Below are positions 1 to 8,964 of a DNA stretch of 64,000 nucleotides, in pieces. Source of the stretch: Sulfuricurvum sp. Lineage in GTDB: Bacteria; Campylobacterota; Campylobacteria; Campylobacterales; Sulfurimonadaceae. Numbering within the stretch: the stretch's first letter is position 1; each line of letters starts with the position of its first letter. The position numbers and the translations under genes are program-made. Below the pieces are notes generated by a model. That model made no database searches. It was not told the origin of the DNA and saw only the letters and a program-made list of their open reading frames with translations. Where the stretch lies: the NCBI GenBank assembly GCA_020721585.1, contig DYMK01000001.1, positions 388,469 to 452,468 of the forward strand, written 5' to 3'.

Positions 1-1
1 T

Positions 2-91
2 TTTTACCGTTCTACGCAGGATGATGCGGGGGTGTGGCACATCTTTATCACCCGTGACCCTACCCTCTCCTTGGAGGATTACCATGTATGA
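2..91 (+). CDS. C-terminal end of an unidentified protein (starts before the window)
   Basis: An open frame enters the window at base 2 and stops at TGA 89-91. The 29 visible residues end in SLEDYHV and include a GVWHIFITRD stretch that could be the last strand of a small alpha/beta domain such as DUF2249, but this is too little to name it. Its stop overlaps the ATG of the next gene by 8 bases, so the two are very likely translationally coupled in one operon. Confidence 0.5.
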   Translation, partial: FYRSTQDDAGVWHIFITRDPTLSLEDYHV

Positions 92-1367
92 GGGACTCTC
101 ACTCGAACAAGCTCCCCCCATTGGGGTCGTTTTCCGTTTTTTTCTCACCCTTCCCCTCTTTGGGATAGCATTGAGTGCATTGATGATTTTTTTCCCGACG
201 CAGGTGCTAAGTGTCGGTGATCCTATCTCTCTGGCTGCCCTTCATCTGCTGTTTTTGGGGGTTTTGTCGATGGGGATGATGGGGGCATTGTTTCAGATGC
301 ACAGCGTCTTGGGGGGTAAACCCCTCCCCCATCCTGTCGGCAATGCGCGTATCATTCATACGTTGTTTACCGTAGGGATCGTGGCATTGGTCAGTGCGTT
401 TATCACCCAGTTTGCTTTAGTGTTTGTGATCGCGTCGGTGTTCTTGGGCAGTAGTTTGGTCTACTTTTTTCAACGCCTGTTTCCGTTATTGTTGGGTAAA
501 AACCATAACACCCTTGGGGGGATGCGACTCTCGCTTATCGCCCTACTGGTCACGGTCATAGTGGGTATTGTGATGGCATCGGCGTACGCTTTTGGGGATT
601 TTAGCGCGTATCATGCGACGTTACGAACCATCCACTATTCGTTTGGAGTGATGGGGTGGATGGCACTGCTGATTATTTACGTCGCGTTTCAAGTGGTGGA
701 GATGTTTTACGTCACGGCTTCGTACAGTGCGTGGTGCCAACACAATGTAGGTCGTATTGTCGCCACGGCATTGGTTCTAAAAGCCCTGTGGCTCTTTTGT
801 GCCTTCCCTTTTCCGTGGATTTTTGATCTGATGATAGGGCTGTTGTTGGTGGGTTTTATCGCCACGACCCTTAAGCGATTGACCAATCGTAAACGTCGTG
901 TGAGAGAGGTGAGCATTTGGTTTTGGCTCTTGGGAATAGGGTTGCTTGGGGGTGCTTTGGGTGCGTATGGTCTGTCGATTGCGTTGGCATCGCCGGTGAT
1001 AGAGACGATGAGCCTCATCGCGTTTGGGCTTTTTGTCCTCTCCATTATGATGGGGATGATGGGGAAAATCATCCCTTTTTTGGTGTGGTTTCATCTCAAT
1101 GCCCAAGGGTTTAAAGATACCCCCATGATGTCTTCTATCCTCCCTCCTAAAACCCTCATGATCCTCTTTGCCCTTTTGGGGATCACCGCGTTTTTTGGGT
1201 TCTTCTCTCCGTTGCTTCCTTGGCTACTAAGCGTAGCGGGCAGTAGCAGTATGGTGATGTTTATCGCCCTTGAAAAGGCTATTTTAGGGGCAAAACGAGC
1301 GTATGACCATACCCTAAACTGTGGGGAAAAATGGACGTTTGAGATCCCTACAACCGTACCAAATTAA
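84..1367 (+). CDS. Polytopic inner-membrane protein, possibly haem-copper-oxidase-like
   Basis: This is a 427-residue, almost wholly hydrophobic protein with about 12 predicted membrane segments. The start at ATG 84 is chosen because GGAGG lies at 73-77, although the frame stays open to base 21. Several histidines sit in or at the edge of membrane segments (an ALH...QMH pair near the N-terminus, an IHYSFG in the middle, a WFH near the end), recalling NnrS or haem-copper-oxidase-type proteins, but no diagnostic motif was recognised. The last 28 codons lie in an 84-bp repeat whose second copy sits beside hisF. The present C-terminus (TVPN) therefore looks like a replacement for the original one (TVPESH). 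The function is unknown. Confidence 0.75.
   Translation: MYEGLSLEQAPPIGVVFRFFLTLPLFGIALSALMIFFPTQVLSVGDPISLAALHLLFLGVLSMGMMGALFQMHSVLGGKPLPHPVGNARIIHTLFTVGIVALVSAFITQFALVFVIASVFLGSSLVYFFQRLFPLLLGKNHNTLGGMRLSLIALLVTVIVGIVMASAYAFGDFSAYHATLRTIHYSFGVMGWMALLIIYVAFQVVEMFYVTASYSAWCQHNVGRIVATALVLKALWLFCAFPFPWIFDLMIGLLLVGFIATTLKRLTNRKRRVREVSIWFWLLGIGLLGGALGAYGLSIALASPVIETMSLIAFGLFVLSIMMGMMGKIIPFLVWFHLNAQGFKDTPMMSSILPPKTLMILFALLGITAFFGFFSPLLPWLLSVAGSSSMVMFIALEKAILGAKRAYDHTLNCGEKWTFEIPTTVPN
1277..1360 (+). repeat. 84-bp direct repeat, copy 1 (3' end of membrane-protein gene)
   Basis: Bases 1277-1360 match 3563-3646 with one visible mismatch (T1283 versus G3569), in the same orientation, 2286 bp apart. 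The repeats bracket the oxidoreductase and Crp-like genes exactly. Confidence 0.95.
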
Positions 1368-1373
1368 GCTATA

Positions 1374-2819
1374 TTACACACAGTGTTCCATGCCCATCTT
1401 CCCCGAAGCAATCGCGGGGGAAAATCCCCCTCCCACAACCCATTGTCCCACAAAATAAAGATCATTGATAAGGGGGGATTGGATTTGGGGTCGTCTGAAA
1501 AATTGGTGTGTCGTGGGGGCAAAACCGTATACGGTTCCGTTGGGCGTTTTGAGATAGCGTTGCATGGTCTTAGCTGTCCCCACTTCGGCAAATTCAATGT
1601 ACTCTCTAATATGGGGATAATGGCGTTCAAGCTCATCCAAAAAAGATTCCAAAAGCTGGGCTTTTTGTGCTTCGTACTGCTGTGGGGACAATGCTTCCCA
1701 ATCGGATACATAATCGGTTGCGCATAATGCCCCAAACGATTTTTCAGGGGGACACAATTGGGCATCAATTTGGGAATAATCAACGAATACAAACCCCCGT
1801 TTGGAACGCTTTTGATGGAGACTTTCATGAAGTTCATCCAAATTTTTGACCGTTTTTAACATGAAATTGGAGTAGGGGCGTTTCCCATAAACCGATTTGA
1901 GATTGGTATGAAACCCGATATAAATACTCAGCAAAGATTCGGAAGTTTCAAATTTTTCGTGATACGCAACCCCTGCCATGGCGTAGGTTTGTTGCGGAGA
2001 AATATTAGCAATGAGACGATCATAACGGATATGCTTACATTCTTTGTGATGAAGATACGTTACCTCTTTTTGGTGGGGGTCAATCTGCGTCGCGTTGGCT
2101 TTGGTGATAATGGTACCCCCATGGTCGCGTATCACGGAGGCTAAATAGTCTGAGAGCTTTTGACTCCCCCCTTGGATAAACCATCCCCCTCCTGTATAAT
2201 AGGAGTATTGCGCCACCGCGTGCAATAAAAAGCTAAGGCGATGAACGTTGTCACTGTAATACCCCATGTTGGCATTGAGGATAATTTTGAGCGCGTCATT
2301 GGAAAAAATCTCATCCAATACAACTTTGACCGATTTACTTTGGTATTTCCAAAGTTGGTACAATTTTAGCGGGGAAGCAAGCAAAGAGAACCATTGTGAA
2401 AGGGAGAGTTTTTCCAATGTTTGAGCCAACGACCGCAGTAACGCAAAATAGGTATGAATTGCGTGCGCATCGTTGGGGTAATGGTCTATAAGCTTTTTTT
2501 GTGCTTGGTCAACATCATCGGGCATGGTAAAATCCAGCGCCTCCGTAGTGACCCTAAAAAACTCTTCGGGACGGACAAATTCAATATGGTCGTATACCCC
2601 CAACGTTTCAAAAATCATCCGCGTGGTTGGATTGGTATAGACCGCATTCATCTCATGCAATCCTACCTCACAGGTAAACCCTTTGCGTTTAAACGTAGTC
2701 GCACACCCACCAACAATCGTGTGTTGTTCTAATACGGTCACCTTATGACCCTGTTTTGCCAATAATGCCCCTGCGGTCAATCCGCCCAACCCTGCGCCGA
2801 TAATGGTGATATTTTTCAT
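1374..2819 (-). CDS. CrtI/carotene-isomerase-type FAD-dependent oxidoreductase
   Basis: This 481-residue protein starts with a Rossmann FAD-binding motif (GAGLGGLTAGALLAKQG, residues about 8-24) followed by the E of VLEQ. The GGCATTF segment is typical of the phytoene desaturase / carotenoid isomerase / retinol saturase superfamily. The C-terminus has the usual closing motif (FVGQWVVGGGFSPAIASG), where the FAD contacts are completed. Members desaturate, isomerise or saturate polyene chains; the substrate cannot be read here and no other carotenoid gene is nearby. It lies 55 bp downstream of a Crp/Fnr-type gene on the same strand, and both form a cassette between 84-bp repeats. A laterally acquired redox enzyme under its own regulator is the simplest reading. 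Confidence 0.8.
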   Translation of the reverse strand: MKNITIIGAGLGGLTAGALLAKQGHKVTVLEQHTIVGGCATTFKRKGFTCEVGLHEMNAVYTNPTTRMIFETLGVYDHIEFVRPEEFFRVTTEALDFTMPDDVDQAQKKLIDHYPNDAHAIHTYFALLRSLAQTLEKLSLSQWFSLLASPLKLYQLWKYQSKSVKVVLDEIFSNDALKIILNANMGYYSDNVHRLSFLLHAVAQYSYYTGGGWFIQGGSQKLSDYLASVIRDHGGTIITKANATQIDPHQKEVTYLHHKECKHIRYDRLIANISPQQTYAMAGVAYHEKFETSESLLSIYIGFHTNLKSVYGKRPYSNFMLKTVKNLDELHESLHQKRSKRGFVFVDYSQIDAQLCPPEKSFGALCATDYVSDWEALSPQQYEAQKAQLLESFLDELERHYPHIREYIEFAEVGTAKTMQRYLKTPNGTVYGFAPTTHQFFRRPQIQSPLINDLYFVGQWVVGGGFSPAIASGKMGMEHCV

Positions 2820-2874
2820 GGGAGACTCTTTTACCTATAAGATACCGTATCGTACAAAAGAGAGGAACCGTTTG

Positions 2875-3483
2875 TCATTCACCTTTGTTAAGCTGATACC
2901 CTTTTTTGAGTCGGCTGAGGTGTTGAGGGGTGATCCCTAAATAGGTGGCGATATGGTATTGAGGAATTTTATCCAGCAAATGGGGATTGGCATGGACAAA
3001 CGCGTCAAACCGTTGGGATGCCGATTTGGTTTGTCGTTCAATCACATACTGATGCACTTGGGAATACGCCAATTCTGCCATGAGTCTTCCAAACCGTTCC
3101 CCTTTTTTGAGGGTGTGATACAGCAGTTGAAGATCAGCATAGGCAATGGAAAACAGCTCACACGCTTCGAGTGCCTCAATTTCGATGTGAGAGGGGGTTT
3201 GGTGGAGAAAACTCTCATAATCAGTGACAAAAAGGTTGTGCATCTGGGCATAGTCATCGTTAAAATGGAGGCTCCATGTGTAATCTTTTCCCCGTTCATC
3301 GATCAAATAGCCTCGTGCTAATCCCGTGTTTATAAAAAGCAAGTGGGTACACACACTCCCCAAAGGGAGGATAACATCCCCTTTGTCGTAGTGAAGCACC
3401 CCCATTTTGGATTGCAACAAACGCCATTCTAAAAAATTTAACACTACGTAGCGTTCAAAAAAGGTTTTATAGGATTCAAACAT
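2875..3483 (-). CDS. Crp/Fnr-family transcriptional regulator
   Basis: The protein has 202 residues with a cyclic-nucleotide-binding-type beta-roll in the first 120 (KGDVILPLGSVCTHLLFINTG is the typical strand pattern) and a short helix-turn-helix near the C-terminus (YHIATYLGITPQHLSRLKK). This architecture is common in single-gene Crp-like regulators of Campylobacterota and Bacteroidota. The N-terminal cysteine cluster of Fnr is absent, so an Fe-S oxygen sensor is unlikely; the ligand is unknown. It is the first gene of the inserted cassette and probably controls the oxidoreductase behind it. The promoter must lie within 3484-3630, partly inside the repeat. Confidence 0.85.
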   Translation of the reverse strand: MFESYKTFFERYVVLNFLEWRLLQSKMGVLHYDKGDVILPLGSVCTHLLFINTGLARGYLIDERGKDYTWSLHFNDDYAQMHNLFVTDYESFLHQTPSHIEIEALEACELFSIAYADLQLLYHTLKKGERFGRLMAELAYSQVHQYVIERQTKSASQRFDAFVHANPHLLDKIPQYHIATYLGITPQHLSRLKKGYQLNKGE

Positions 3484-3562
3484 GGTGATCTTCTTTTAGG
3501 ATCGAGATTCTCTATTTGATCGCTAACGTTGCGATATTTTTGTTAGATTTTTCTATCACACG

Positions 3563-3646
3563 GGCTATGTTAGGGGCAAAACGAGCGTATGACCATACCC
3601 TAAACTGTGGGGAAAAATGGACGTTTGAGATCCCTACAACCGTACC
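3563..3646 (+). repeat. 84-bp direct repeat, copy 2 (abuts and overlaps hisF 3' end)
   Basis: This is the second copy of 1277-1360. It includes the last 13 bases of hisF on the opposite strand (3634-3646), so the repeat contains what was probably the overlap of two convergent host genes. Confidence 0.95.
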
Positions 3647-3659
3647 GGAATCCCATTAG
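3567..3659 (+). pseudogene. Detached original 3' end of the membrane-protein gene
   Basis: Read in the same frame as the gene ending at 1367, this copy continues past the repeat and ends ...TTVPESH with TAG at 3657-3659. The stop lies inside hisF on the other strand. I infer that this was the native end of the membrane-protein gene before the cassette separated it, and that the upstream gene now ends on inserted DNA (AAT TAA). The fragment has no ribosome binding site and is probably not expressed. Confidence 0.7.
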
Positions 3660-4392
3660 CCGATAAATACCGTTTGAGATCCATAATATCAATCTCTTTA
3701 TAGTGGAAAATACTTGCGGCTAATGCCGCATCAGCCCCTGATTCAAACGCTTCACGGATATGTTCCATGGTTCCTGCCCCCCCACTGGCAATTATGGGGA
3801 CATTGGTCGCACGGCTGATTTGCTGAGTGATGGAAAGATCAAACCCCGCTTTGGTGCCATCGGCATCCATGGAGGTGAGTAAAATCTCCCCCGCTCCCCG
3901 ATCGACCACCTCTTTTGCCCACTCTAGGGCATTGATTCCCGTATCGATACGCCCTCCATTGAGATAGACATTCCAGTGATCCCCCGTACGTTTAACATCG
4001 ATGGCAACGACGATACACTGAGAGCCAAACCGCTTTGCCCCCTCATTGATAAACTCAGGGCGTTTGATGGCGGCGGAGTTGATGCTCACTTTGTCGCATC
4101 CCACATTCAGCAGTTTATAGATGTCGTTAAGTTCCCGAATCCCCCCTCCGACAGTCAAGGGAATAAAGACCTCACGAGCGACTTGTTCGACGATATGGAC
4201 GATGGTATCGCGCTCTTCGTGGGAAGCGGTAATGTCCAAAAAGGTGAGTTCATCGGCCCCCTCATCGTTGTACCGTTTGGCGACTTCAACGGGGTCTCCT
4301 GCATCTTTGAGACCGACAAAATTAACCCCTTTAACGACACGACCGTCTTTGACATCCAAACACGGGATGATCCGTTTGGCAAAATATTCCAT
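3634..4392 (-). CDS. hisF: Imidazole glycerol phosphate synthase cyclase subunit HisF
   Basis: HisF is the (beta/alpha)8-barrel half of the glutamine-dependent enzyme that turns PRFAR and ammonia (from HisH) into imidazole glycerol phosphate and AICAR in histidine synthesis. Its 252 residues are full length. The two catalytic aspartates are visible, D13 in [11 protein letters not shown] and D132 in [10 protein letters not shown], as are the phosphate-binding loops TVGGGI and ASGGAG. The gene stands apart from hisIE, which is at 58 kb. Its 3' end lies in the 84-bp repeat described above. Confidence 0.97.
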   Translation of the reverse strand: MEYFAKRIIPCLDVKDGRVVKGVNFVGLKDAGDPVEVAKRYNDEGADELTFLDITASHEERDTIVHIVEQVAREVFIPLTVGGGIRELNDIYKLLNVGCDKVSINSAAIKRPEFINEGAKRFGSQCIVVAIDVKRTGDHWNVYLNGGRIDTGINALEWAKEVVDRGAGEILLTSMDADGTKAGFDLSITQQISRATNVPIIASGGAGTMEHIREAFESGADAALAASIFHYKEIDIMDLKRYLSANGIPVRL

Positions 4393-4538
4393 AAGTATCC
4401 ATTAAAAAATAAGGTGATTTTTTGGGTGTTTTTTTTCAAGGGCGAAATACGCTACGTCTTGAAGAAGGGGCATTATAGCGCTATTGCGTTGAAAGAAAAC
4501 ACCCTCAACGTGGTAAATTCTTTGCACTAAAACACCCA

Positions 4539-4557
4539 GTAGTAACCTTGTTGTAAT
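4539..4557 (+). promoter_or_regulatory. Candidate Pho box upstream of pstC
   Basis: GTAGTAAC (4539-4546) and GTTGTAAT (4550-4557) lie 11 bp apart, 45-63 bp before the pstC start. The same TTNGTAAY unit at 11-bp pitch precedes the PiT, porin, pstS and (weakly) phoU genes. Tandem sites at 11-bp pitch are how PhoB/OmpR-family dimers bind. Confidence 0.65.
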
Positions 4558-4601
4558 GATTATGAACTAAAATCCCTTACTATTTTTCACTAAGGGATCG
4601 C

Positions 4602-5450
4602 ATGATTGATAAACTCTTTTTCAACTTCACCCGCTTCAGCGCCTTTTTGATTCTTGTCATTGTGGCATGGATTTTTGTGGTGTTGTTTAACCATTCCCTC
4701 GAAGCGATGCACGCCTTTGGATTGGATTTTATTACCCAAGATCAGTGGGCTCCCAATCTCAACAAGTTTGGGGCGTATGCCGCGATTTTGGGTTCGGTTC
4801 TCTCCACTACCTTGGCGATGATTTTGGCCGTACCGGTTGCCATTGGGGTCGCTATTTTCTTAAGTGAAATTGCCCATGACAAGATCAAAAGTTTCTTTGG
4901 GATCAGTGTGGAACTGCTAGCAGCGATCCCTTCGGTCATCTATGGGATGTGGGGATTGTTCTATTTTGTCCCCATTATTCGGGATGTTTTTGGGGGGATG
5001 GGGATCGGTCTTTTGGCAGCGGGGATTGTCTTAGCCATTATGATTCTTCCGTTTATGGCAGCGGTCACCCGTGATGCGATGAACACCACCCCCGATATTC
5101 TCAAAGAATCGGCGTATGCCTTAGGGGGGACGCAATGGGACGTGATCAAAGATGTCATCATCCCCTACGCCAAAGCAGGAATCATTGGTTCGTTGATCTT
5201 GGCGTTGGGTCGGGCGATTGGGGAGACCATGGCGGTCACCTTCGTCATGGGGAATGTTCACAAAGTCCCCACCTCGATCCTTAGCCCCATGACCTCTATC
5301 CCTGTCACGTTAGCCAACGAATTCACCGAAGCGGACAGTTCCTTGTACTTCTCCAGTCTCTTTGGGTTGGCGTTGACGTTGTTGGTGATGAGCTTTATCG
5401 TCATTGCGATTGCGAAATTTTACTTTTTACGAAAAACAAGGAGAGCCTAA
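4602..5450 (+). CDS. pstC: Phosphate ABC transporter permease PstC
   Basis: This is one of the two membrane subunits of the high-affinity PstSCAB phosphate importer. The 282-residue protein has six predicted membrane segments and the cytoplasmic EAA loop that docks on PstB (ESAYALGGTQWDVIKDVIIPYAKAG, residues about 168-192). AAGGGA at 4592-4597 supports the ATG. The stop overlaps the pstA start (TAATG), so the pair is translationally coupled. Unusually, pstS is not at the head of this operon but 8 kb away on the other strand. Confidence 0.95.
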   Translation: MIDKLFFNFTRFSAFLILVIVAWIFVVLFNHSLEAMHAFGLDFITQDQWAPNLNKFGAYAAILGSVLSTTLAMILAVPVAIGVAIFLSEIAHDKIKSFFGISVELLAAIPSVIYGMWGLFYFVPIIRDVFGGMGIGLLAAGIVLAIMILPFMAAVTRDAMNTTPDILKESAYALGGTQWDVIKDVIIPYAKAGIIGSLILALGRAIGETMAVTFVMGNVHKVPTSILSPMTSIPVTLANEFTEADSSLYFSSLFGLALTLLVMSFIVIAIAKFYFLRKTRRA

Positions 5451-6292
5451 TGACCGCTGTTCAAAAACGGATTATAATGAACCGTATCGCACTGGGCTTC
5501 TCGACCCTAAGTGCCATTATCGCCCTTGCCTTTTTATTTTGGATCTTAGCCGTGTTGGTGATGAAAGGGGTTAATGCCCTCAATTGGAATATTTTTATCT
5601 TCGAGGGTGCGCCTCCAGGGTACGCCGAAAGTGGGCTTAAACACGCCCTTGTGGGGCAACTCATCTTGGTGGGATTGGCCACAGGGATTGGGGTTCCTTT
5701 GGGGATTTTAGCGGGAACCTATCTTAGTGAATATGGGAAAAATTCTAAGCTTGCCCATACTATCCGTGACATCTCCGATATTATGATGTCTTCACCCAGT
5801 ATCGTTATTGGGGCGTTTGTGTATGCGATTATCGTTATGCCCATGGGTCACTTTAGTGCGTGGGCGGGAGCCATTGCGTTGGCGATTATCATGATCCCCA
5901 TCATCTTACGCACCACCGATGATATGCTCCAGCTCGTCCCCCAAACCCTTCGTGAAGCGGCGTTTGCGCTAGGCGCGCCCAAATACAAAGTGATCTTAAG
6001 TGTCGTCTACCGTGGTGCGAAAGCGGGTATCTTAACCGGTGTCCTTTTGGGTATTGCTCGGGTTGCGGGAGAGACCGCACCGTTGTTGTTTACCTCCTTT
6101 AACGATAACTTCTTTACCACCGATCTTAATGAGGCAATGCCCTCATTGACCGTGACGATGTTTAACTACGCGATCAGTCCCTACGAAGATTGGCAACAAT
6201 TGGGATGGGCGGCAGCGTTTATCCTCTCACTCTTTATTTTAGGTCTCAATATTGTGGGACGACTTATTTTATTCGCGGGAAAAAGGAAATAA
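5450..6292 (+). CDS. pstA: Phosphate ABC transporter permease PstA
   Basis: This is the second permease of the Pst importer, 280 residues with six membrane segments and an EAA loop ([21 protein letters not shown]). The [10 protein letters not shown] segment near residue 205 is characteristic of PstA. It starts in the TAATG overlap with pstC and ends two bases before the pstB start codon, so pstCAB form one operon. Confidence 0.95.
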   Translation: MTAVQKRIIMNRIALGFSTLSAIIALAFLFWILAVLVMKGVNALNWNIFIFEGAPPGYAESGLKHALVGQLILVGLATGIGVPLGILAGTYLSEYGKNSKLAHTIRDISDIMMSSPSIVIGAFVYAIIVMPMGHFSAWAGAIALAIIMIPIILRTTDDMLQLVPQTLREAAFALGAPKYKVILSVVYRGAKAGILTGVLLGIARVAGETAPLLFTSFNDNFFTTDLNEAMPSLTVTMFNYAISPYEDWQQLGWAAAFILSLFILGLNIVGRLILFAGKRK

Positions 6293-6294
6293 TT

Positions 6295-7080
6295 ATGGCA
6301 AGTATCATCGATATTAAGACAGAGTGCGCACTGCACGTTCGTGATTTTGAGTTTACCTACAAAGGAGCTACCGCTCCGAGTTTAAAAAAAGTGACCATGC
6401 CCATCGCCAAGCACTCCATCACGGCACTGATTGGTCCCTCTGGGTGTGGTAAAACGACGTTGTTACGCTCGTTTAATCGGATGCACGACCTCTATCCCGG
6501 AAACACCTACGCGGGGGAAATTTCCTTCGAGGGGCGCAATATCCTTGACCCCAAAGAGGATTTGATCCACCTTCGGACGAAAATTGGGATGATTTTCCAA
6601 AAACCCACCGCGTTTCCCATGTCGATTTTCGATAATGTCGCCTACGGATTACGTCTTCAAGGGATCAAAAACAAAACCGAACTGGAAGGGCGTGTCGAAA
6701 AAGCACTCGAAGATGCCGCCATTTGGAAAGAGGTAAAAGATCGCCTCAAACACGACGCGAACGGTCTCTCAGGGGGGCAACAACAACGCCTCTGTATCGC
6801 CCGCGCCATCGCCGTGGAGCCTGAAGTATTGCTCTTTGATGAACCCACTTCGGCATTGGACCCTATCTCCACCCAAGGGATTGAACGCCTCGTCATCGAA
6901 CTCAAAGAAAAAGTGAGCATCATCATCGTCACCCACAATATGCAACAAGCCGCACGGGTGAGTGACTACACCGGATTTATGTATCTTGGGGAACTCATCG
7001 AATTGGGCGAAACCGAAAACCTCTTCGTCACCCCCAAAGAAAAACTCACCCAAGAGTACATCACGGGGAAATTTGGGTGA
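6295..7080 (+). CDS. pstB: Phosphate ABC transporter ATPase PstB
   Basis: PstB powers phosphate import through PstCA. The 261 residues contain Walker A (GPSGCGKTT, 47-55), the Q-loop ([15 protein letters not shown]), the ABC signature (LSGGQQQR) and Walker B ([12 protein letters not shown]), all in PstB-specific form. The start is ATG 6295, preceded by AAAAAGGAAAT; the frame is open further upstream but that part overlaps pstA. It ends the pstCAB operon. Confidence 0.97.
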   Translation: MASIIDIKTECALHVRDFEFTYKGATAPSLKKVTMPIAKHSITALIGPSGCGKTTLLRSFNRMHDLYPGNTYAGEISFEGRNILDPKEDLIHLRTKIGMIFQKPTAFPMSIFDNVAYGLRLQGIKNKTELEGRVEKALEDAAIWKEVKDRLKHDANGLSGGQQQRLCIARAIAVEPEVLLFDEPTSALDPISTQGIERLVIELKEKVSIIIVTHNMQQAARVSDYTGFMYLGELIELGETENLFVTPKEKLTQEYITGKFG

Positions 7081-7113
7081 TTTTTGACTCCTATACGAAG
7101 ATCATTGGATAAG

Positions 7114-7154
7114 TGTGTAATACTTTCGTAACCATTTCGTAATGGTTACGTAAT
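7114..7154 (+). promoter_or_regulatory. Candidate Pho box with four tandem units upstream of the PiT gene
   Basis: Four units follow each other at exactly 11 bp: TGTGTAAT (7114-7121), TTCGTAAC (7125-7132), TTCGTAAT (7136-7143) and TACGTAAT (7147-7154). This is the clearest example of the box in the window and could bind two response-regulator dimers. Confidence 0.75.
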
Positions 7155-7192
7155 ATTCTTCCGCCTCCAATTTTTTTGTATAGGATCGCACC

Positions 7193-8677
7193 ATGTCTGT
7201 TATTTGGGAAGCACTCAATAATGTTAACACCCTCACCCTAGGGTTACTCCTCCTCTCACTGGGTATCGCCTTGTTTTATGAGATGATCAACGGTTTTCAC
7301 GATACTGCCAATGCCGTTGCCATGATCATTTACACCAACTCCATGGAACCCAAATATTCGGTTGTCATGTCGGGTATTATGAACTTTTTAGGGGTTATTT
7401 TAGGGGGTATTGGGGTAGCGTACGTCATCGTCCACCTCTTGCCTCTGGATCTTATGGTCGCCTCCAATCAAAACGCCACGTTGGTAATGATCTACTCGCT
7501 TTTAATCTCTGCGGTGGTGTGGAATTTTGGGACGTGGTATTTTGGTTTACCGGTCTCTAGCTCCCACTCCCTTATTGGTTCCCTTATCGGTGTGAGTACC
7601 GTTTTTGGGATTATGCATGGATTTGAGTTTTCCCAAAGTGTCAACTGGAAAGCGTTGTACGGGGTCTTAACAGCACTCGCGGTCTCCCCGATCGTCGGGT
7701 TTGGGTTTGCGTATCTTCTGATGAAAGTGACCCGTAAATTTGTCCATAACCCCAAGTTTTACAAATCCCCCGACGTTGAAGTCAAACGCAAACGTCCCAA
7801 TTTTTGGATGCGTATGGGACTTATTGCCACGGGAGCTGGGGTAAGTTTTGCCCATGGTGCCAATGACGGGCAAAAAGGGATCGGTATCATCATGATCATT
7901 TTGATCGGAATCCTCCCTACCTATTATGCGTTGGATATGAATTCCCAACAATACAAAATTCAACAAACCCGTGACAGTGCCGCCAATTTGGCAAAATTTT
8001 ACGCCGATAACAATGCCTCGCTCACCCAATTGGTCAACGACAAACAGCTCATCAGCGCCCTTAAAACTACGAATACTATTGCGGAGTGTAATCTCAATAA
8101 CGTTTATGGTACCACCGCTTCCATCGCAACCAAACTCGATGGGGTGAAATCGTATACGCAACTCTCTCCTGAGGATCGTTGGAGTGTCCATACCGCTATT
8201 TTGTGTTCGGATAACTTTTTTGGGCAAGTGGAAAAAAACTATTTGTTGACCGATAAAGACAAATCCGACTATGTCGCTACGCAACGAAAAGTACTCATCT
8301 CAGCCACCGAATATGTCCCCAGTTGGGTGATTATTGCGGTTGCCTTGGCGTTGAGTATCGGAACGATGATTGGGTACAAACGGATTGTCCATACCATCGG
8401 AGAAAAAATTGGGTCACAACCCATCAATTATATGCAAGGAACCGTTGCCCAAGCCATGGCGATGTGTACCATTTTGGCCGCCAACTTTTTCCATGCACCG
8501 GTGAGTACCACCCACATCGTCTCCAGTGCGGTTGCGGGATCGATGGTGGCAGAACCCAATGGCAGTGTTCAAAAAAGCACCGTCCGCACGATTGTTCTCT
8601 CGTGGATTTTCACCCTCCCGATCACGGCCGTTTTGAGTGCTGGGATCTACTACTGCTTAAGTTTTATCGCGAAATAA
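7193..8677 (+). CDS. PiT-family inorganic phosphate transporter
   Basis: This is a 494-residue symporter of the PiT/PHO4 family, which moves phosphate with H+ or Na+. The two inverted signature repeats are clear: NGFHDTANAVA near residue 33 and SFAHGANDGQKGIG near 220, together with the paired PVSSSHSLIGSLIG and PVSTTHIVSSAVAGS segments. Between the halves is a hydrophilic stretch of about 120 residues (roughly 250-370) of unknown role, longer than in minimal PiT proteins. A four-unit Pho box lies in front. A PiT induced with the Pst system is unusual compared with E. coli, where PitA is not Pho-induced. Confidence 0.93.
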   Translation: MSVIWEALNNVNTLTLGLLLLSLGIALFYEMINGFHDTANAVAMIIYTNSMEPKYSVVMSGIMNFLGVILGGIGVAYVIVHLLPLDLMVASNQNATLVMIYSLLISAVVWNFGTWYFGLPVSSSHSLIGSLIGVSTVFGIMHGFEFSQSVNWKALYGVLTALAVSPIVGFGFAYLLMKVTRKFVHNPKFYKSPDVEVKRKRPNFWMRMGLIATGAGVSFAHGANDGQKGIGIIMIILIGILPTYYALDMNSQQYKIQQTRDSAANLAKFYADNNASLTQLVNDKQLISALKTTNTIAECNLNNVYGTTASIATKLDGVKSYTQLSPEDRWSVHTAILCSDNFFGQVEKNYLLTDKDKSDYVATQRKVLISATEYVPSWVIIAVALALSIGTMIGYKRIVHTIGEKIGSQPINYMQGTVAQAMAMCTILAANFFHAPVSTTHIVSSAVAGSMVAEPNGSVQKSTVRTIVLSWIFTLPITAVLSAGIYYCLSFIAK

Positions 8678-8687
8678 CCTCTCGTCA

Positions 8688-8860
8688 TTGCGGGCTTGAT
8701 CCGCAATCTCAGACCCTGAATCGCGTTCAGGGTGAGCATCTTCGTCATTCCCGCGAAGGCGGGAATCCAGCTAGACTCCCGCCTTCGCGGGAGTGACGGG
8801 GTGTATGACACAACCCCTCATTGCCGATACCTCTCGTCATTGCGGACGTGATCCGCAATC
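8688..8860. repeat. Cluster of dispersed palindromic (REP-like) repeats
   Basis: This holds several copies of a dispersed family: CGTCATTGCGGGCTTGATCC at 8688, a CCCTGAATCGCGTTCAGGG palindrome at 8713-8731, GTCATTCCCGCGAAGGCGGG at 8743-8762 followed by an inverted copy ending near 8797, and another CGTCATTGCGGACGTGATCC at 8834. They fill the 287-bp gap between the PiT and ComM-like genes; no gene was seen here. Related copies occur near 12.2, 29.3, 29.6, 33.4, 33.9 and 49.2 kb. Confidence 0.9.
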
Positions 8861-8964
8861 TAAGACTCTAATGCTAAAAAATATGTCATTTTGCCCTATT
8901 TTTTCCCTTACTATCCCATTTGTTTTACAATGATGGTCACAAACCTCTTTTTTGGGATAATGAG

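Noticed and set aside
1374..2819. Carotenoid biosynthesis cluster
   Set aside because: Only one CrtI-superfamily gene is present, with no phytoene synthase or cyclase nearby; the substrate cannot be assumed.
8688..8860. CRISPR-like repeat cluster
   Set aside because: The copies are palindromic, irregularly spaced, of two module types and alternately oriented; there are no uniform spacers and no cas genes.
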